From Siderastrea siderea (lineage: Eukaryota > Cnidaria > Anthozoa > Scleractinia > Rhizangiidae), in assembly GCA_964030785.1 (NCBI GenBank), contig OZ034971.1, forward strand, positions 34,749,804-34,813,803: DNA of 64,000 bases, in the 5' to 3' direction. A model generated the notes under the pieces. It was given only the letters and a program-made list of their open reading frames with translations. It searched no databases and was not told the DNA's origin. Positions 10,767 through 22,833 of this stretch are shown here, piece after piece. Position numbers and translations under genes: made by a program. Each line of letters starts with the position of its first letter. Within the stretch, counting starts at the first letter, position 1.

Positions 10767-12349
10767 CTGAAAGTAAGAATAAGAAGGCATCATTATTATA
10801 AGCATAACAATCCCTTTGAGATGCAGAACCGAAAAACTATCCAGGTTTGCTCCCGGATGTGCTAAAGAGTTTTCGGGCTCCCTGAACGTCTCCAGACCTT
10901 GTTTTGAGGTACCGCCACCTTGTGTCAACGTAATTAATAAAACGTTGCATGATACATGCAGCTCAAATATATTAATTTTCTTCAATTTCTTTCTAGTGGA
11001 ACTTTTCTAATTCGGGGACTACTTGGATGATGAAAATCACGTTGCAGAACAGAAACACCATGCATAGGAAATTGACAATCCAAAATTAGTTGATAAGGAC
11101 ATCGACGGCGGAAAGTCAATTATCGTGGTCAAAATTGTACCCCAATTCTTAATTGCAGTTGTGTGACCTTTGGTAAAGGCAATTTGACAAATAAAAATCG
11201 GCCCTCTTTGTTTAGCACACATCCATGTTTGACACTTTAATGTTCTTAGTTTGGTATTTTTTTGTCGATTTGGGTTGAAATTCTCTATGGCTGCTTCGCA
11301 ATGTGATTTACTTTAATATTGTCTGACACTTCACTAACGAGGATGCCAAAACAAAGTTTCAATTTTCGTGACGCCAATTTCTAGCCTTCTTTTCCAGCAA
11401 TTTCTTAACTACTTCCTGTGGTTAAAGAATCCGCCTTGTTTTGTTTAATCGAATCGTAAACAAAAGCCTGCTATTTTTTTTCCTTTCTAGCTTGTTTTTG
11501 GACCTTTTAAAGAGATTTTGCTGGCTGGGGCAGTGTGTCATGAGCGTTTACCGAAAAAAAAAACATGTTTACAAAGGGCGGACACTGACTGACGTACGTA
11601 CGAAAGACTCAAATCGCGAGTCTCGGTTGTCAATGAATAGACCTTTGTACAGTTACATCAGCCATTCATTTTGCCCCCTGGGCATCCCATAGTATTCAGC
11701 GAAATGTATTTATTCTTTTGTAGTGACAATGCAGCATTGTCTAATAGAATCAATCAAGTATAATGGGCTTCAGCCCAGGGGGCAAAATCAATATGGCTGC
11801 TGTTTCGGTAAAAAGGCCCAGTCTGATTCAAACATGTACACAGAAAGATTCATTGGACCTCACCGAGAAAAATTGAGATGAAGGCTTACTTAACAAGAAA
11901 GACAATCTTATTTTCTTTCTGCAGCTTACCTGGTAGGGTGCCTTTGAAAGAGCAATGCGACTAAATTGAGGATAATATTTAACGACTGGAAATAAACGAA
12001 CTTTAACACACATCAAAGGCTCTTTGTTTAGTTATTAGATTGTGCGAGATCGTCATTTTCACTCAGAGATAATTTTACAGCTCGGGCGAAAGATAAGGAA
12101 TGGCGCGATCCAAGCAAAGAACGGCTGACGACTCGGATCCCACCCGTCCCAACTCTTCACGCGCGCCCTACCCCTGAAGAAAAACAGCGACTGCCAGCAG
12201 TCTATATGACCTATATAATGTTCTTCAGCTAATGAGCTAGCTAATATTCGCCATCCCTTCTCTGATACAGGGCAATAGAGAATGCTGTAAACAGATAGAA
12301 ACCTGGCTATAAAGAAGCTTCGCATAAGATATTAAGAATCGCTTCCTAC
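10767..12349. other. TRPC-A first intron
   Basis: No coding signal is seen. It contains the small inverted-repeat element at 11668-11788. Short stretches near 11860-12330 resemble the corresponding TRPC-B intron at about 58190-58560 (shared TCGGATCCCA-like and CTGAAGAAAAA blocks). Confidence 0.5.
11668..11788. mobile_element. Small MITE with 16-bp perfect TIRs
   Basis: ATTTTGCCCCCTGGGC at 11668-11683 and its exact reverse complement at 11773-11788 enclose 89 bp with no coding capacity. It lies in the TRPC-A first intron. Confidence 0.7.
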
Positions 12350-13150
12350 CTTCTTTCGTCCTTTCTCAGTGGCAGTCTTCAGTAGACTGATACTTGCACC
12401 GTAATTGCTGTTGTCACATGCATCGTCGATGTTTTTGTCTTTATCAATGAGTGGACCGGTTCCTTCAGTATCCATCACCTCGAGCAGTTCCCTCCAGTTA
12501 CCTTGTTCAACAACGCCAGCAGCGAAATTCTCGAGGCGTGACGCTCGTACTAAGTAGTCATCTCTGCTGTAATGATGCTCTTACTTGGCAAGCTCTTCGA
12601 GACGGTGTGAGTCACTGATGGCTCTTGCTATGACATCAGTGTGCACATTGGTCGTTGAATTCTCTTGATTGGTGCACCACAGCCACTTCAAGCCAATGTA
12701 CAGAGGGTTGGAAAGGATCTCTAACGACCTTTGCTCGCGCTCTTCTTTGGTTATTTTCCCTCCTTCTTGTTGTTCTTCAGTTGACAGTGATATGCATTCT
12801 TTCGTTTCTTTGTTACAGCTGGTGAACGGGCTTAGATCGTGGCATTGCTTCTTAAAATCTGCCTTGAATTTCTGCCATCTGCTCAGTTCTCCCATCTGTT
12901 TCTTGCTTTTCTCCCGTTTGTTTCTTTGACATACTGACAAGTCGTCCATTTCCTTCAAGTCCCCTTTTTCAGCATTTGCTATGTACTGCCAAACAGCAAA
13001 GGCGTCTTCTCTTTCAAGATGGCCAAGAAGTTCATCGAGTTTGTTGCCTTTGCTCTCTGATAACCGACAATCAGCGTATTTTTCAGTTATAGATTCTTTA
13101 TTTTTCGAATGTACATCGCCCAGAAACTCTTCGTAGCTGATAGACCCCAT
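12350..13150 (-). CDS. TRPC-A N-terminal exon with in-frame TAA
   Basis: This is the first coding exon, 267 codons from ATG (MGSISYEEFLGDVHSK) to an AAG|GTAGGA donor. The second half matches the TRPC linker-helix region: NPLYIGLKWLW, then DSHRLEELAK, HYSRDDYLVRASRLENF and NWRELLEVMD. No ankyrin repeats are recognisable, unlike typical TRPCs. Codon 190 (12581-12583) is TAA where TRPC-B has TGC (Cys). It is the only lesion seen in TRPC-A. The bases around it (CCAA|GTAAGAG) look like a splice donor, so an alternative explanation is a gained splice site. The start is chosen because both copies share it and upstream similarity is non-coding. Confidence 0.8.
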
Positions 13151-14850
13151 GATCGAGCACTTAACTCACGAAAGTATTTTCAGTCAGCCGACTAAACAAC
13201 AGGGCGCTATCTCTAAGCTGCCTATTGTGTTTACTTCCTTACGTCAGCAGCTAGGGCTAAATGACACCATTCTAAGAACTCCTTCAGTTGATTCCAAGAA
13301 ATTTGCTCCGTTTTTCTTGCAATGGCGAGCTTTTTAATAAACTTGCAATCAATTCGGCCCTGGTTTTTGTTTGGACTTGTACTCTTCTGTGAGGCTTAAG
13401 TGAGCTTTGGCAAAATAGAAGAAGCGGTTGAAACTTAGTTGTCGATCTCGTACCTGCTGAATTTTTAAAACTTGCATGCTTTTTACTTTCTTATTACCAG
13501 GGTCAAAGAGCATTTCACATCAAATCAGAAACGCCTAAACGCTTTGATTTCAACAAAAGTCGCTTTGATGTCGCAACTAGTGATTAATTAAGGGGCTTAC
13601 CAGGTGTGTTAGAGATGAAATTTTATGAAAAAAAAAAACTATATTGAAACTTGGAAACCTTTCGGATCTTTTTTCTTTCCGACACAAAACTTCAGACAAA
13701 GTGCATCCATGCATATTCATATCAAATTTTAGACGTTTATGACGGTTGTTTTGGATTATTTTAGCAAACAATAAAAGTAAATAAATGCAGTCGTCCAGTC
13801 GTTGTCACATTAGACAAAGAATGATTTGTAGATCGTAGCGTTATTCAGTAATTTTAAATTTAACAATTTTATCCAGCAATTTTACACGAGTCCACTCAGG
13901 TTTTCAACAATGACCGATTTCAGTGTAAAAGAAGCACAGTCTAGACACGTGTAACTTTTGAAGCCGTCATATGCGAAAGCGCGACAGATGTGCAGCTTAC
14001 TTTCAGTTGTAACTCTTGAACCTCTTTTACTGAACAAAATTTTAAACCATTTTAAAGTAACAGCTGAGGAAGGACATGATGATCAGATTACTTTCATGTG
14101 GAGTTCCTTCGTTCTGATGGATACCAGTTGTTATCAAAGTCCAGTGAACACGTTGTAAACATCTGATGGCGTGATCAGGGAAAATGCGTGTTTCTAAGCC
14201 GACGCTTTCTAAAAAGTATTTGCGATTACATGGCGGCGCGGTTATCTTAGAGACTTGAACCGCGGAGTTAGACAAGGCTTACCGTCCTACACGGCAGTGG
14301 CACCCTGCTGCTGCCGTGCCAAATTTAAACTTAAAGTGATCGATTATCTTAGGCTGGCCATAGGCCAGTTATTTGAGTGGAGCGGAAAGGGTAGACCTAT
14401 TAGTGCAAGGAATTTTGTTATTCAAAATGGCCTGGGCTGTTAGCACTGGACTTAAACGTTGTCGCAAACATCCTTTCGGGCCATTATTTTGGAGATATTT
14501 TAAAGGGCGAGAAAGGTTCATTACTGCAGAAGAATTTTTTTTAGTCAAAATGGGCTTGCATTGTTATATAATGACTATGATATTCACTTAAAACTCTCTG
14601 AATGCAACGAACACAAAACAAGCTTTATTGCAACTAGAGTTAAAACTCTGTTCTTTATTCGAATCGTTAAGTCACAAGGCGTTTATTCTTTTGGTGTTAA
14701 CTTTGGAATGGAAAAGGCCTGAATGTTCGTAGGATCAGTCCACGTCCAATCTTATGACTTCTTTTGTTAACGTAACATGAACTGTATCAAGTTTGAGAAT
14801 TGCTTGGACGCTGCTAACACCTCAGCTCGTTTGTTTTTAATGCCCATAAA
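13151..14850. repeat. Segmental duplication, 5' flank of TRPC-A
   Basis: This is similar over most of its length to 59268-63050 upstream of TRPC-B: ATTTTCAGTCAGCCGACTAA, then repeat R copy 2 (13362-13725), GAAGCACAGTCTAGACACGT, GTTCTGATGGATACCAGTTG, and TCGTAGGAT with TTGTTA near 14730-14770. The TRPC-B side carries about 2 kb more, including the foldback at 61442 and tandem repeats at 61936. Regulatory sites cannot be named by eye. Confidence 0.75.
13362..13725. repeat. Repeat R, copy 2
   Basis: This is the second copy of the ~370-bp repeat, about 200 bp upstream of the TRPC-A start codon. See the copies at 8788 and 59465. Confidence 0.8.
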
Positions 14851-14873
14851 TTACTAGGTGTCAGTTTTTTTTT

Positions 14874-15127
14874 GGCAAGAACGTCATGCTAGCCCACATA
14901 TAAGGCACTAATAACATTACAATCCTATATGAATATATACACCAACTGATTAACGCACCTACCTCCACTAACACACACTTTCCTTTACTTGTACTCACTT
15001 TCCTTCATTTGTACTCACTTTCCTTCATTTCTACTCACTTCCCTTCACTTGTACTCACTTCCCTTCACTTGTAATCACTTACCTTCACGTTAGTGCCCTA
15101 TATGTGGGCTACCATGACGTTCTGGCC
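14874..15127. mobile_element. MITE with minisatellite core, copy 1
   Basis: The inverted ends are GGCAAGAACGTCATGCTAGC on the left and, reversed, GGCCAGAACGTCATGGTAGC on the right, continuing CCCACATATA for roughly 38 bp in all. The core is about six tandem ~20-bp units of the form CTTCACTTGTACTCACTTTC. Both flanks are T runs, so the target duplication cannot be defined. A second copy is at 16983-17246. Confidence 0.8.
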
Positions 15128-16090
15128 TTTTTTTCCAGCAGTCGAGCTATGTTGCTAGAGCACCTGCCTCGTCCCAAGTCACTCGCGATCGTTTATCTGA
15201 GGGAAGGGGGGGTGGGGGGGGAGGGAAAGGAAAGTTCCGATCTCCCCGCTCGCGCTCTGCGCTCGCTCCCGATCCACCCTCTCGCACCAAAATCTGCGCC
15301 CGCTCAACCTTGGAAAAGCACCTGGAGGAGGTAGCTAGAGCACTGTGACAAAATGAAAAAATGAACAACTTTTTAATTAGTCAATAAGTTCTAGCAAAAG
15401 TAAGGGCACCTGGAAAAAAGAAGGCGCCCCTGAAATTACCATCTAAATAGAAAAGTGCTCCAAAGGAGGTAGAGGATAAAGGGGGGGGGGGGGGGGAGGG
15501 AGGTGGGTTAAACTTACACAGCGTGTCTGTCTGGAGACTAAGAGGACAAAAAATGAGAAGCACTGCATATTATAGTCGCATTTTGAAATCGAGGCTATGT
15601 ACTCTTTCGATAACACTCGTGAATTCTTTCAATTCAATTTCTGTTGTTATTTAGACCGCAAGATAGTCTTGTGACTATTGCTCAACCATTTTCCTTTTCA
15701 AGAACTTGGACCTTAATGTTAGAAGCATATTAGATCCTATAGCTCACCCTCCACCTCCATCCCCTAAAAGCCCATCACTGCCGTAATTCAAACCAAATAA
15801 ATAATACAAAATGTTACTAACGTTTTAATCCTTTTTGATCGTTTGATGCAACAACTATACAGTAATTTTCAAAGAGTTATTTTCAATCCAAATATATCCT
15901 AAAAAGCCCTCTTTAGCGCTTTGTTATCGTTTTGTTGTAGTGTTTTTTCTTTGTTTGGAGTTTAACCTCAGATCGGGGATTAAAATACCTCGAAGCCTCA
16001 AATCGTTTAACTCAGCTACATAGTTTATTACTAATAAATACAACTTTTGGATGCGGAGGTCCACACGCCGCGTAAACAAACCGCACTGGG
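15128..16090. other. Intergenic, no gene seen
   Basis: Two poly-G rich tracts (about 15202-15225 and 15481-15508) and otherwise featureless AT-rich sequence. No domain-bearing frame was found. Confidence 0.5.
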
Positions 16091-16326
16091 GCCCGTTTCT
16101 CGAAATTCCCGATAACTTTCCGGGCCCGGTAAGTATTTTTTCGAGCTCATTTATTTGTCAGCTAATGGTAATTATTGGCACAAACTTAACAATATGCTTC
16201 ACGAAATTATAAAGATTAAAATTTAGCTTTCATCTGATCAGTAAAAATTGTATAGCTACTCGAGAATATTGTGCACCTAAAATAGTTTTCGGGCCCGGAA
16301 ACTATCGGGAGTTTCGAGAAACGGGC
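16091..16326. mobile_element. MITE with ~36-bp GC-rich TIRs
   Basis: GCCCGTTTCTCGAAATTCCC continuing GATAACTTTCCGGGCCCG on the left is mirrored by CGGGCCCGGAAACTATCGGG continuing AGTTTCGAGAAACGGGC on the right, with few mismatches. The AT-rich centre has no open frame. The type of ends suggests a non-autonomous DNA transposon, but the superfamily is not established. Confidence 0.75.
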
Positions 16327-16382
16327 GCCTGGTTCGGAATTGCCGGATCTCTGGTGCAGAGATGCTCGAGCGAGACGTCACT

Positions 16383-16979
16383 TTAACCCTATTTAGCCTG
16401 GGGGGGGGGGGGGGGTATTGTGCCCGCGCTGACTTTAACGAACTATAACTTTTAAACGGCTGGCCGAATAATCACCAAATCTCGTGACTTTTCCTAAAAT
16501 TTATTAGAGAATATTTTCCTGTGTCAATGTCGTGTCTATGATAATTGACATTTCCATAGCAACCGTCTTCTCAGGAGTGAGTTTTGACTACTTTTTTGTC
16601 GTTTTCAGTCGTTTTTTCAGTTTTTTACCCTTAGTTTGAAAGAAAAAGATAATCCTTTGCATTTTTGTACTGATTTTGATTAAGTATGTTTCCTAGAACA
16701 AATTCATATATTTTTCGATGTCGTCATTGTCAACTGTATGACTGCAGGATCGGGATCCAAGATGGCGGCCTCAAATTCAAAATGGCGGATTTGTGACGCC
16801 ATTATGACGCCATGACACGTCATAATTGACACGTCATAATACCAATCTGTTAAGCTAATGACGTACTATATACGTGCCAAGTTTCATCACAAGAGCGTTA
16901 ATACTTTTCGAGATCCGCCCCCCCCCCCCCCCCCGCCAGGCTCAAAAACTCAAAAAAATTCCAGGCGAAATAGGGTTAA
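16383..16979. mobile_element. piggyBac-like MITE, copy A
   Basis: It is bounded by TTAA on each side, with ends TTAACCCTATTTAGCCTGG and CCAGGCGAAATAGGGTTAA. Subterminal G15+ and C15+ runs lie inside the ends. Shared internal blocks with copies at 29413 and 63194 include CATAGCAACCGTCTTCTCAG, AAGATGGCGGCCTCAAATTC and ACTTTTCGAGATC. TTAA targets plus CCCT ends are piggyBac hallmarks. There is no transposase frame. Confidence 0.85.
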
Positions 16980-16982
16980 GTG

Positions 16983-17246
16983 GGCAAGAACGTCATGCTA
17001 GCCCACATATAAGGCGCTAATAACATTACAATCCTATATGAATATATACACCAACTGATTAACGCAGCTACCTTCACTAACACACACTTTCCTTCACTTG
17101 TACTCACTTTCCTTCATTTGTGCTTACTTTCCTTCATTTGTACTTACTTTCCTTCACTTGTACACACTTACCTTCACATTTGTGCTTTATATGTGGGCTA
17201 GCATGACGTTCTTGGCTTATATGTGGGCTACCATGACGTTCTGGCC
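16983..17246. mobile_element. MITE with minisatellite core, copy 2
   Basis: Same family as 14874-15127: GGCAAGAACGTCATGCTAGC start, ~20-bp CTTCATTTGTACTTACTTTC-type core units. The right end is duplicated (TATATGTGGGCTAGCATGAC and TATATGTGGGCTACCATGAC in tandem). It begins four bases after the end of the piggyBac-like MITE. Confidence 0.8.
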
Positions 17247-18809
<1,563 letters not shown>

Positions 18810-19124
18810 AATTGAAGATAATTGCTAAAAGTAGGTGACATGGGATCTCTCCTACTTTAAAGCACATAATAGTATTACGTGACATATGGTACTCTTGAGT
18901 ATAAAGTGACAAGGGTACAAAGTATAATTGTTCACGATTTGTGACTGCGTTGAATACGATTATAAAGTAAGGCTCTTGTACAAAGGGACAAGTCAACAGT
19001 ATAATAAAAATTTTAAAATTGAAAAAATTCTACCTTTTTGTAATTTTCTATGTCTGCGCCATGGCCTTCGTCCTAATTTTAACAAACAGAAGCATAATTT
19101 ATTTAAATTTAAACCTAGTTGTAG

Positions 19125-19400
19125 TTTGGAAGCGCGGCAGTGCAGTGGACATCGCCTGGACTCAATCTGACGATTACGAGATCAAAGGATCCGTGGTTCG
19201 AGGTTTGATCTAGAGCTGCACTGTATCGTGTTGTTTCCTTAGACAAGAAACTTTACTCCACATTGTCTCTCTCCACCCAGGTGTATAAACGGGTAACGGC
19301 TAACTGTTAGGGAATCCTAACAGAAAAGCAGAGGGATAATTTTGCGATGGACAAGCATCCAGGGGGGAGTTGTGACTTCATTGTGACTTCAACTGCTATC
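19125..19400 (+). mobile_element. tRNA-derived SINE
   Basis: A GCAGTGGACATCGCCTGGAC head, a B-box-like GTGGTTCGAGGTTTGATC at about 19193-19210, then a body with GCTGCACTGTATCGTG, AGACAAGAAACTTTACTCC, CTCTCCACCCAGGTGTATAA and GATGGACAAGCATCCAGG. I recognise this body as a repeat common in cnidarian DNA (memory, not searched). It is non-coding. Confidence 0.65.
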
Positions 19401-20849
19401 GGCAAAAACAGATTGTCCACAGAGCCGGAGTAACTGGATAAATGAAATTGGAACAAACATTACTGAAATGATTGCCCCAAAGAGACTCAAAGACCCCCAT
19501 AAGGCTTTCGAGAGGGATGCGAGGAACATATTAGAAGGTTTTCAGTAAGATCACTCTTAAATTGCCGACATTTTGCCAAGCCAATACAGGGATTTGCTTA
19601 CATCTTTGGAAATCTTCACACATTTGCGAAAGATCCTATTCCAAAAATAGAATTGTTCTGTAGAAAACAGATTCCACAGACACATTACCAAGGATTTTTC
19701 CTACTTACTATTGAGGGGAACATCCTGGTTCTTGGTAATGTACCGCCTCTAGTTCGGTTTATCTTCCTACCCCAACTTTGTTCCAGAACGTTCGTAAGGG
19801 GATAATCCTTTGTTGTTTTCTTAAAAAAGAGAAGTTTATTGCGGAATATAAATTAGAAATAATCTGAAACCTTCTGAAGCGAAACATTTTTTCCTCACGG
19901 ATGGGGGCCAGACTTTCCCCGTGCTTCTGACGATAATGATAAGATTTGCTTGGTAAATGAAAATCCCGAAAATCCCCCTTCCCCTCCCCCCCCCCCCCCA
20001 AAAAAAAAAAACAAGAAGTAAAAAGATACAATACTATGCTTTCTGGTGCTGTCCAGAAGTATACTAATATTTTGTTTCACTTATCACATCTGTTTGTTGC
20101 TACGTCAGCAAAGGAACAAGAGTTTATTGAAAGCATTTCGACACCTGCATGTGTTGCGTCGACGTTTTCGTAAATGACGCAAACGAAAGCTGGTGCACTT
20201 GAGCTCCGCAAGTAGTGTAGGGCACGGGTCAAAGGTCGAAACCATTTTTAAGAGAACAGGTTGTTCGTCGTATTTTTGTCTTTAAGACAACACGCGTCTT
20301 CATTCTTCATGTTGCGTAACAGTTTTTTTTTCTGAAATTAGCAAATATTAGACGAATTTCCAGTGGGTCTAAGGATAAAATGCGTTTTAGGCGCTGCTTA
20401 GGTATTTCATTCCCACACACACAACCACACACACACTGGTGAGTCGTCACAATCACAGAGAAACGCAAGTAGGAGCAAAAGAATCAAAATGGTTTGATCC
20501 TTGCTTTTACGCGACTGAACTTCAAAGAGTTCAAATAACTCTTCTGTTTTTGTTAACACAAGCGTTTGCGACTATCAATAGCACTGTTAGCTAGTCAGAT
20601 CTATTCGTACTGATGTCTGCAGGGGCAGACTTGTTTTATAATGAAACAGGTTGAATACAGGTTGAGTGGTTTCTAAGAAAAGGTTGCAAAAACGGCGCAT
20701 ATTAGTTATTTTAAGAGTTTTAAACATAGACTTCCATCGTTTTAGATCGTTGTCTTGGATGAACTATATTATCGGTAGAATCCCTGCTACACCTCTGATT
20801 TCGACATAAGAAACATAGCGTGTTGCACAACATAAACAGAACAACTCAC
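19401..20849. other. Intergenic, no gene seen
   Basis: Nothing recognisable beyond a C13/A12 homopolymer junction at about 19987-20011 and a CA-rich stretch near 20416-20436. Confidence 0.5.
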
Positions 20850-20996
20850 CTTACTCCAGTGTGTACAAAGATCACACATCCTGCAGAAAATGAGATGAAA
20901 CAAATAAAAGTCACTCAGAGGAGAGGGGAGTGTATTGTAGATCCATTCTGGCCACATCCTTGTTCTTGAAAACTTCCACTCCACATCAGCATCTTG
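20850..20996 (-). pseudogene. TRPC-C post-S6 (TRP-box) exon
   Basis: This exon is flanked by a TTTACAG acceptor and an AAG|GTGAGT donor and encodes QDADVEWKFSRTRMWPEW followed by TLPSPLSDFYLF. DADVEWKF is the conserved TRPC post-S6 segment preceding the TRP-box region, so the exon belongs directly after the S6 exon. The frame is open, with an apparent 6-base in-frame loss against the copy at 36818-36942. Its partner upstream exon (21527-21641) is truncated, so I class the locus as a pseudogene fragment. Earlier exons of this copy were not found. Confidence 0.75.
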
Positions 20997-21526
20997 CTGT
21001 AAAAAGTGTAAAATTGATAAACCCCTCGGTTATACAGCTGTCCCTCTGTTTTCCTATTGATGTTGTTTTGGTTGGTTTTGTTTTTCGTTGTTTCTGTTGC
21101 TGTTGCCTTTAATATAATCTTGATCTACAACCAAATAATTTTTCTTTGAAAATGCCAAGTTTGCTAGAACACCTAATGACTTAAAGTTTTACAAGCACTA
21201 GTTCAACTCAACTAAAGAGTGGCACGAATTCAAATTAACTTCATATTTCATTTGCTAGATTTTTTAATTGAAGGAAACAGAACAAGCAACAACTTTACGT
21301 GGACGAAACTTTAAGCGGCAATTGGCTAATGATTTGTTTTGGTTGAGGTAGTCACATTTGAAAACGATCTTGGACTGGTAGAGACCCCATGATCTATTCC
21401 TTTAAACTACTAGTTGCACCTCATTACAGTTTCAAGATTTACTAATTACAGTAGTACGTCACATTACAGTGACAAGGTACTTTTCAGGGTACCTATACAA
21501 CAACTTTAAAACTAACCATGATTCTT

Positions 21527-21641
21527 TCAAATGTAGCCGGATTCCTGCGTAGTCGAGAAGGCTGGGTCACGAACTTCAATATTTTGCGCTTCCAGGGAAC
21601 CAATCAGCAACCAGAACAAACCGAAAAGCGTATTCGAGTAT
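21527..21641 (-). pseudogene. TRPC-C pore exon, truncated
   Basis: This is the third copy of the S5-pore-S6 exon. After a TTTAG acceptor it reads NTLFGLFWLLIGSLEAQNIE and VRDPAFSTTQ, then loses similarity to the other two copies and meets TGA at 21527-21529 before S6. Roughly half the exon is gone, so no complete pore could be made. Together with 20850-20996, 0.53 kb downstream, it marks the remains of a third channel copy. Confidence 0.8.
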
Positions 21642-22833
21642 CTAAATAAAAAAAAGAAACGTGAGTTTAGTTAAAAGTGAAAAAAAAGCAGTTAGGAAGT
21701 CCGATTTCTGGAATTCGCTGCTTTCTTCAACTAAATTCCTGCGTGATCCTCTTTGGATTTTAGCTTATTTGTTTGTTCTGTTATTTATTGATGTGGGCTT
21801 TCTCGAACTTTTATTCCCTGAAATCCGTCGTATCTCGAACAGACTGTAACTTGCCATGGCCTAAATTCAGTAATTAACACCTCATTATATATACAGCTCC
21901 TTCCTGGATATAGACAAGAGCGGACAGTGGTTGACTCCTTAGCTACTTATTGTCCATGACGTATAATCTACCGGTTAATTTTAAAGCACTTTTTTTGGAC
22001 AAAAACATCACATGCTATAAATACGGGAGCAGGTATTTAGAACTCCTTCCGACGGCGAGTAGATTGGAGGAAAATGCTTGAGATAGAAATGATGCCCAAT
22101 AAAAAACCATGCATTTTTTTGAAAACTTCACACAATTTCCTATTACTCAACAATCGTCTTTCTAACAAAAAAAATTATACCAATCAACATACAAAAACCA
22201 TGAACGAGTCAATTTAGTGAAGTAATTGTTAAATAGTTGCCAATTATTCCATGAGCGAAAGTGGATATGATACAATGAACAATCAACGAGATGTGTAGTG
22301 CTGAGTTGGCTATAATCACCTCAACTAGCGCCGGAAGAATAAGTATTTTTAACTTGTCAAATTCGATGAAATTCGATGATCAGTGCTGATTTGTTCGCAC
22401 ATATTTGGCGAAATATATTTTTTCATCGGTGTGACTTTTTTCCCACATTTTGACGAGAAATATTTTTTTGCTTTTTGACGAATACTATTGAAAGTTGCAG
22501 CACTTTTTTTTAAGCAATACTGACATTAAAATTTAGATTATCAATCTAAAAGGAATAAAGAAGAAAAGAAAAAAAAAGATTAAACAGTACCTTTTCTAGG
22601 CTACAGTACTAATTACCTTACATTTGTTATCTTTTCAAATACAATAAAAGGGGAAAAAAGAGAGAAAATAGGAAAACTGCAATTTACAATAAAAATCGCT
22701 TAGTCATATGTACAGTTTGTTTTGTTACAATTAATAGAGGCAGCAATTCACAAAATAAAAGAGAGAGACCTGTTTTTGGGTGAAAGGTTGTCAGGGGCAA
22801 AGAGGGAGTGGCACTAAAAAGAAGTAGATTTTC
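21642..22833. other. Intergenic, no gene seen
   Basis: AT-rich sequence without recognisable domains; A-rich stretches near 22550-22580 may belong to the 3' tail of the adjacent minus-strand LINE. Confidence 0.45.

Noticed and set aside
15000..15090. CRISPR-like spaced ~20-bp repeats
   Set aside because: Units are contiguous without spacers and lie inside a MITE of a eukaryotic genome.
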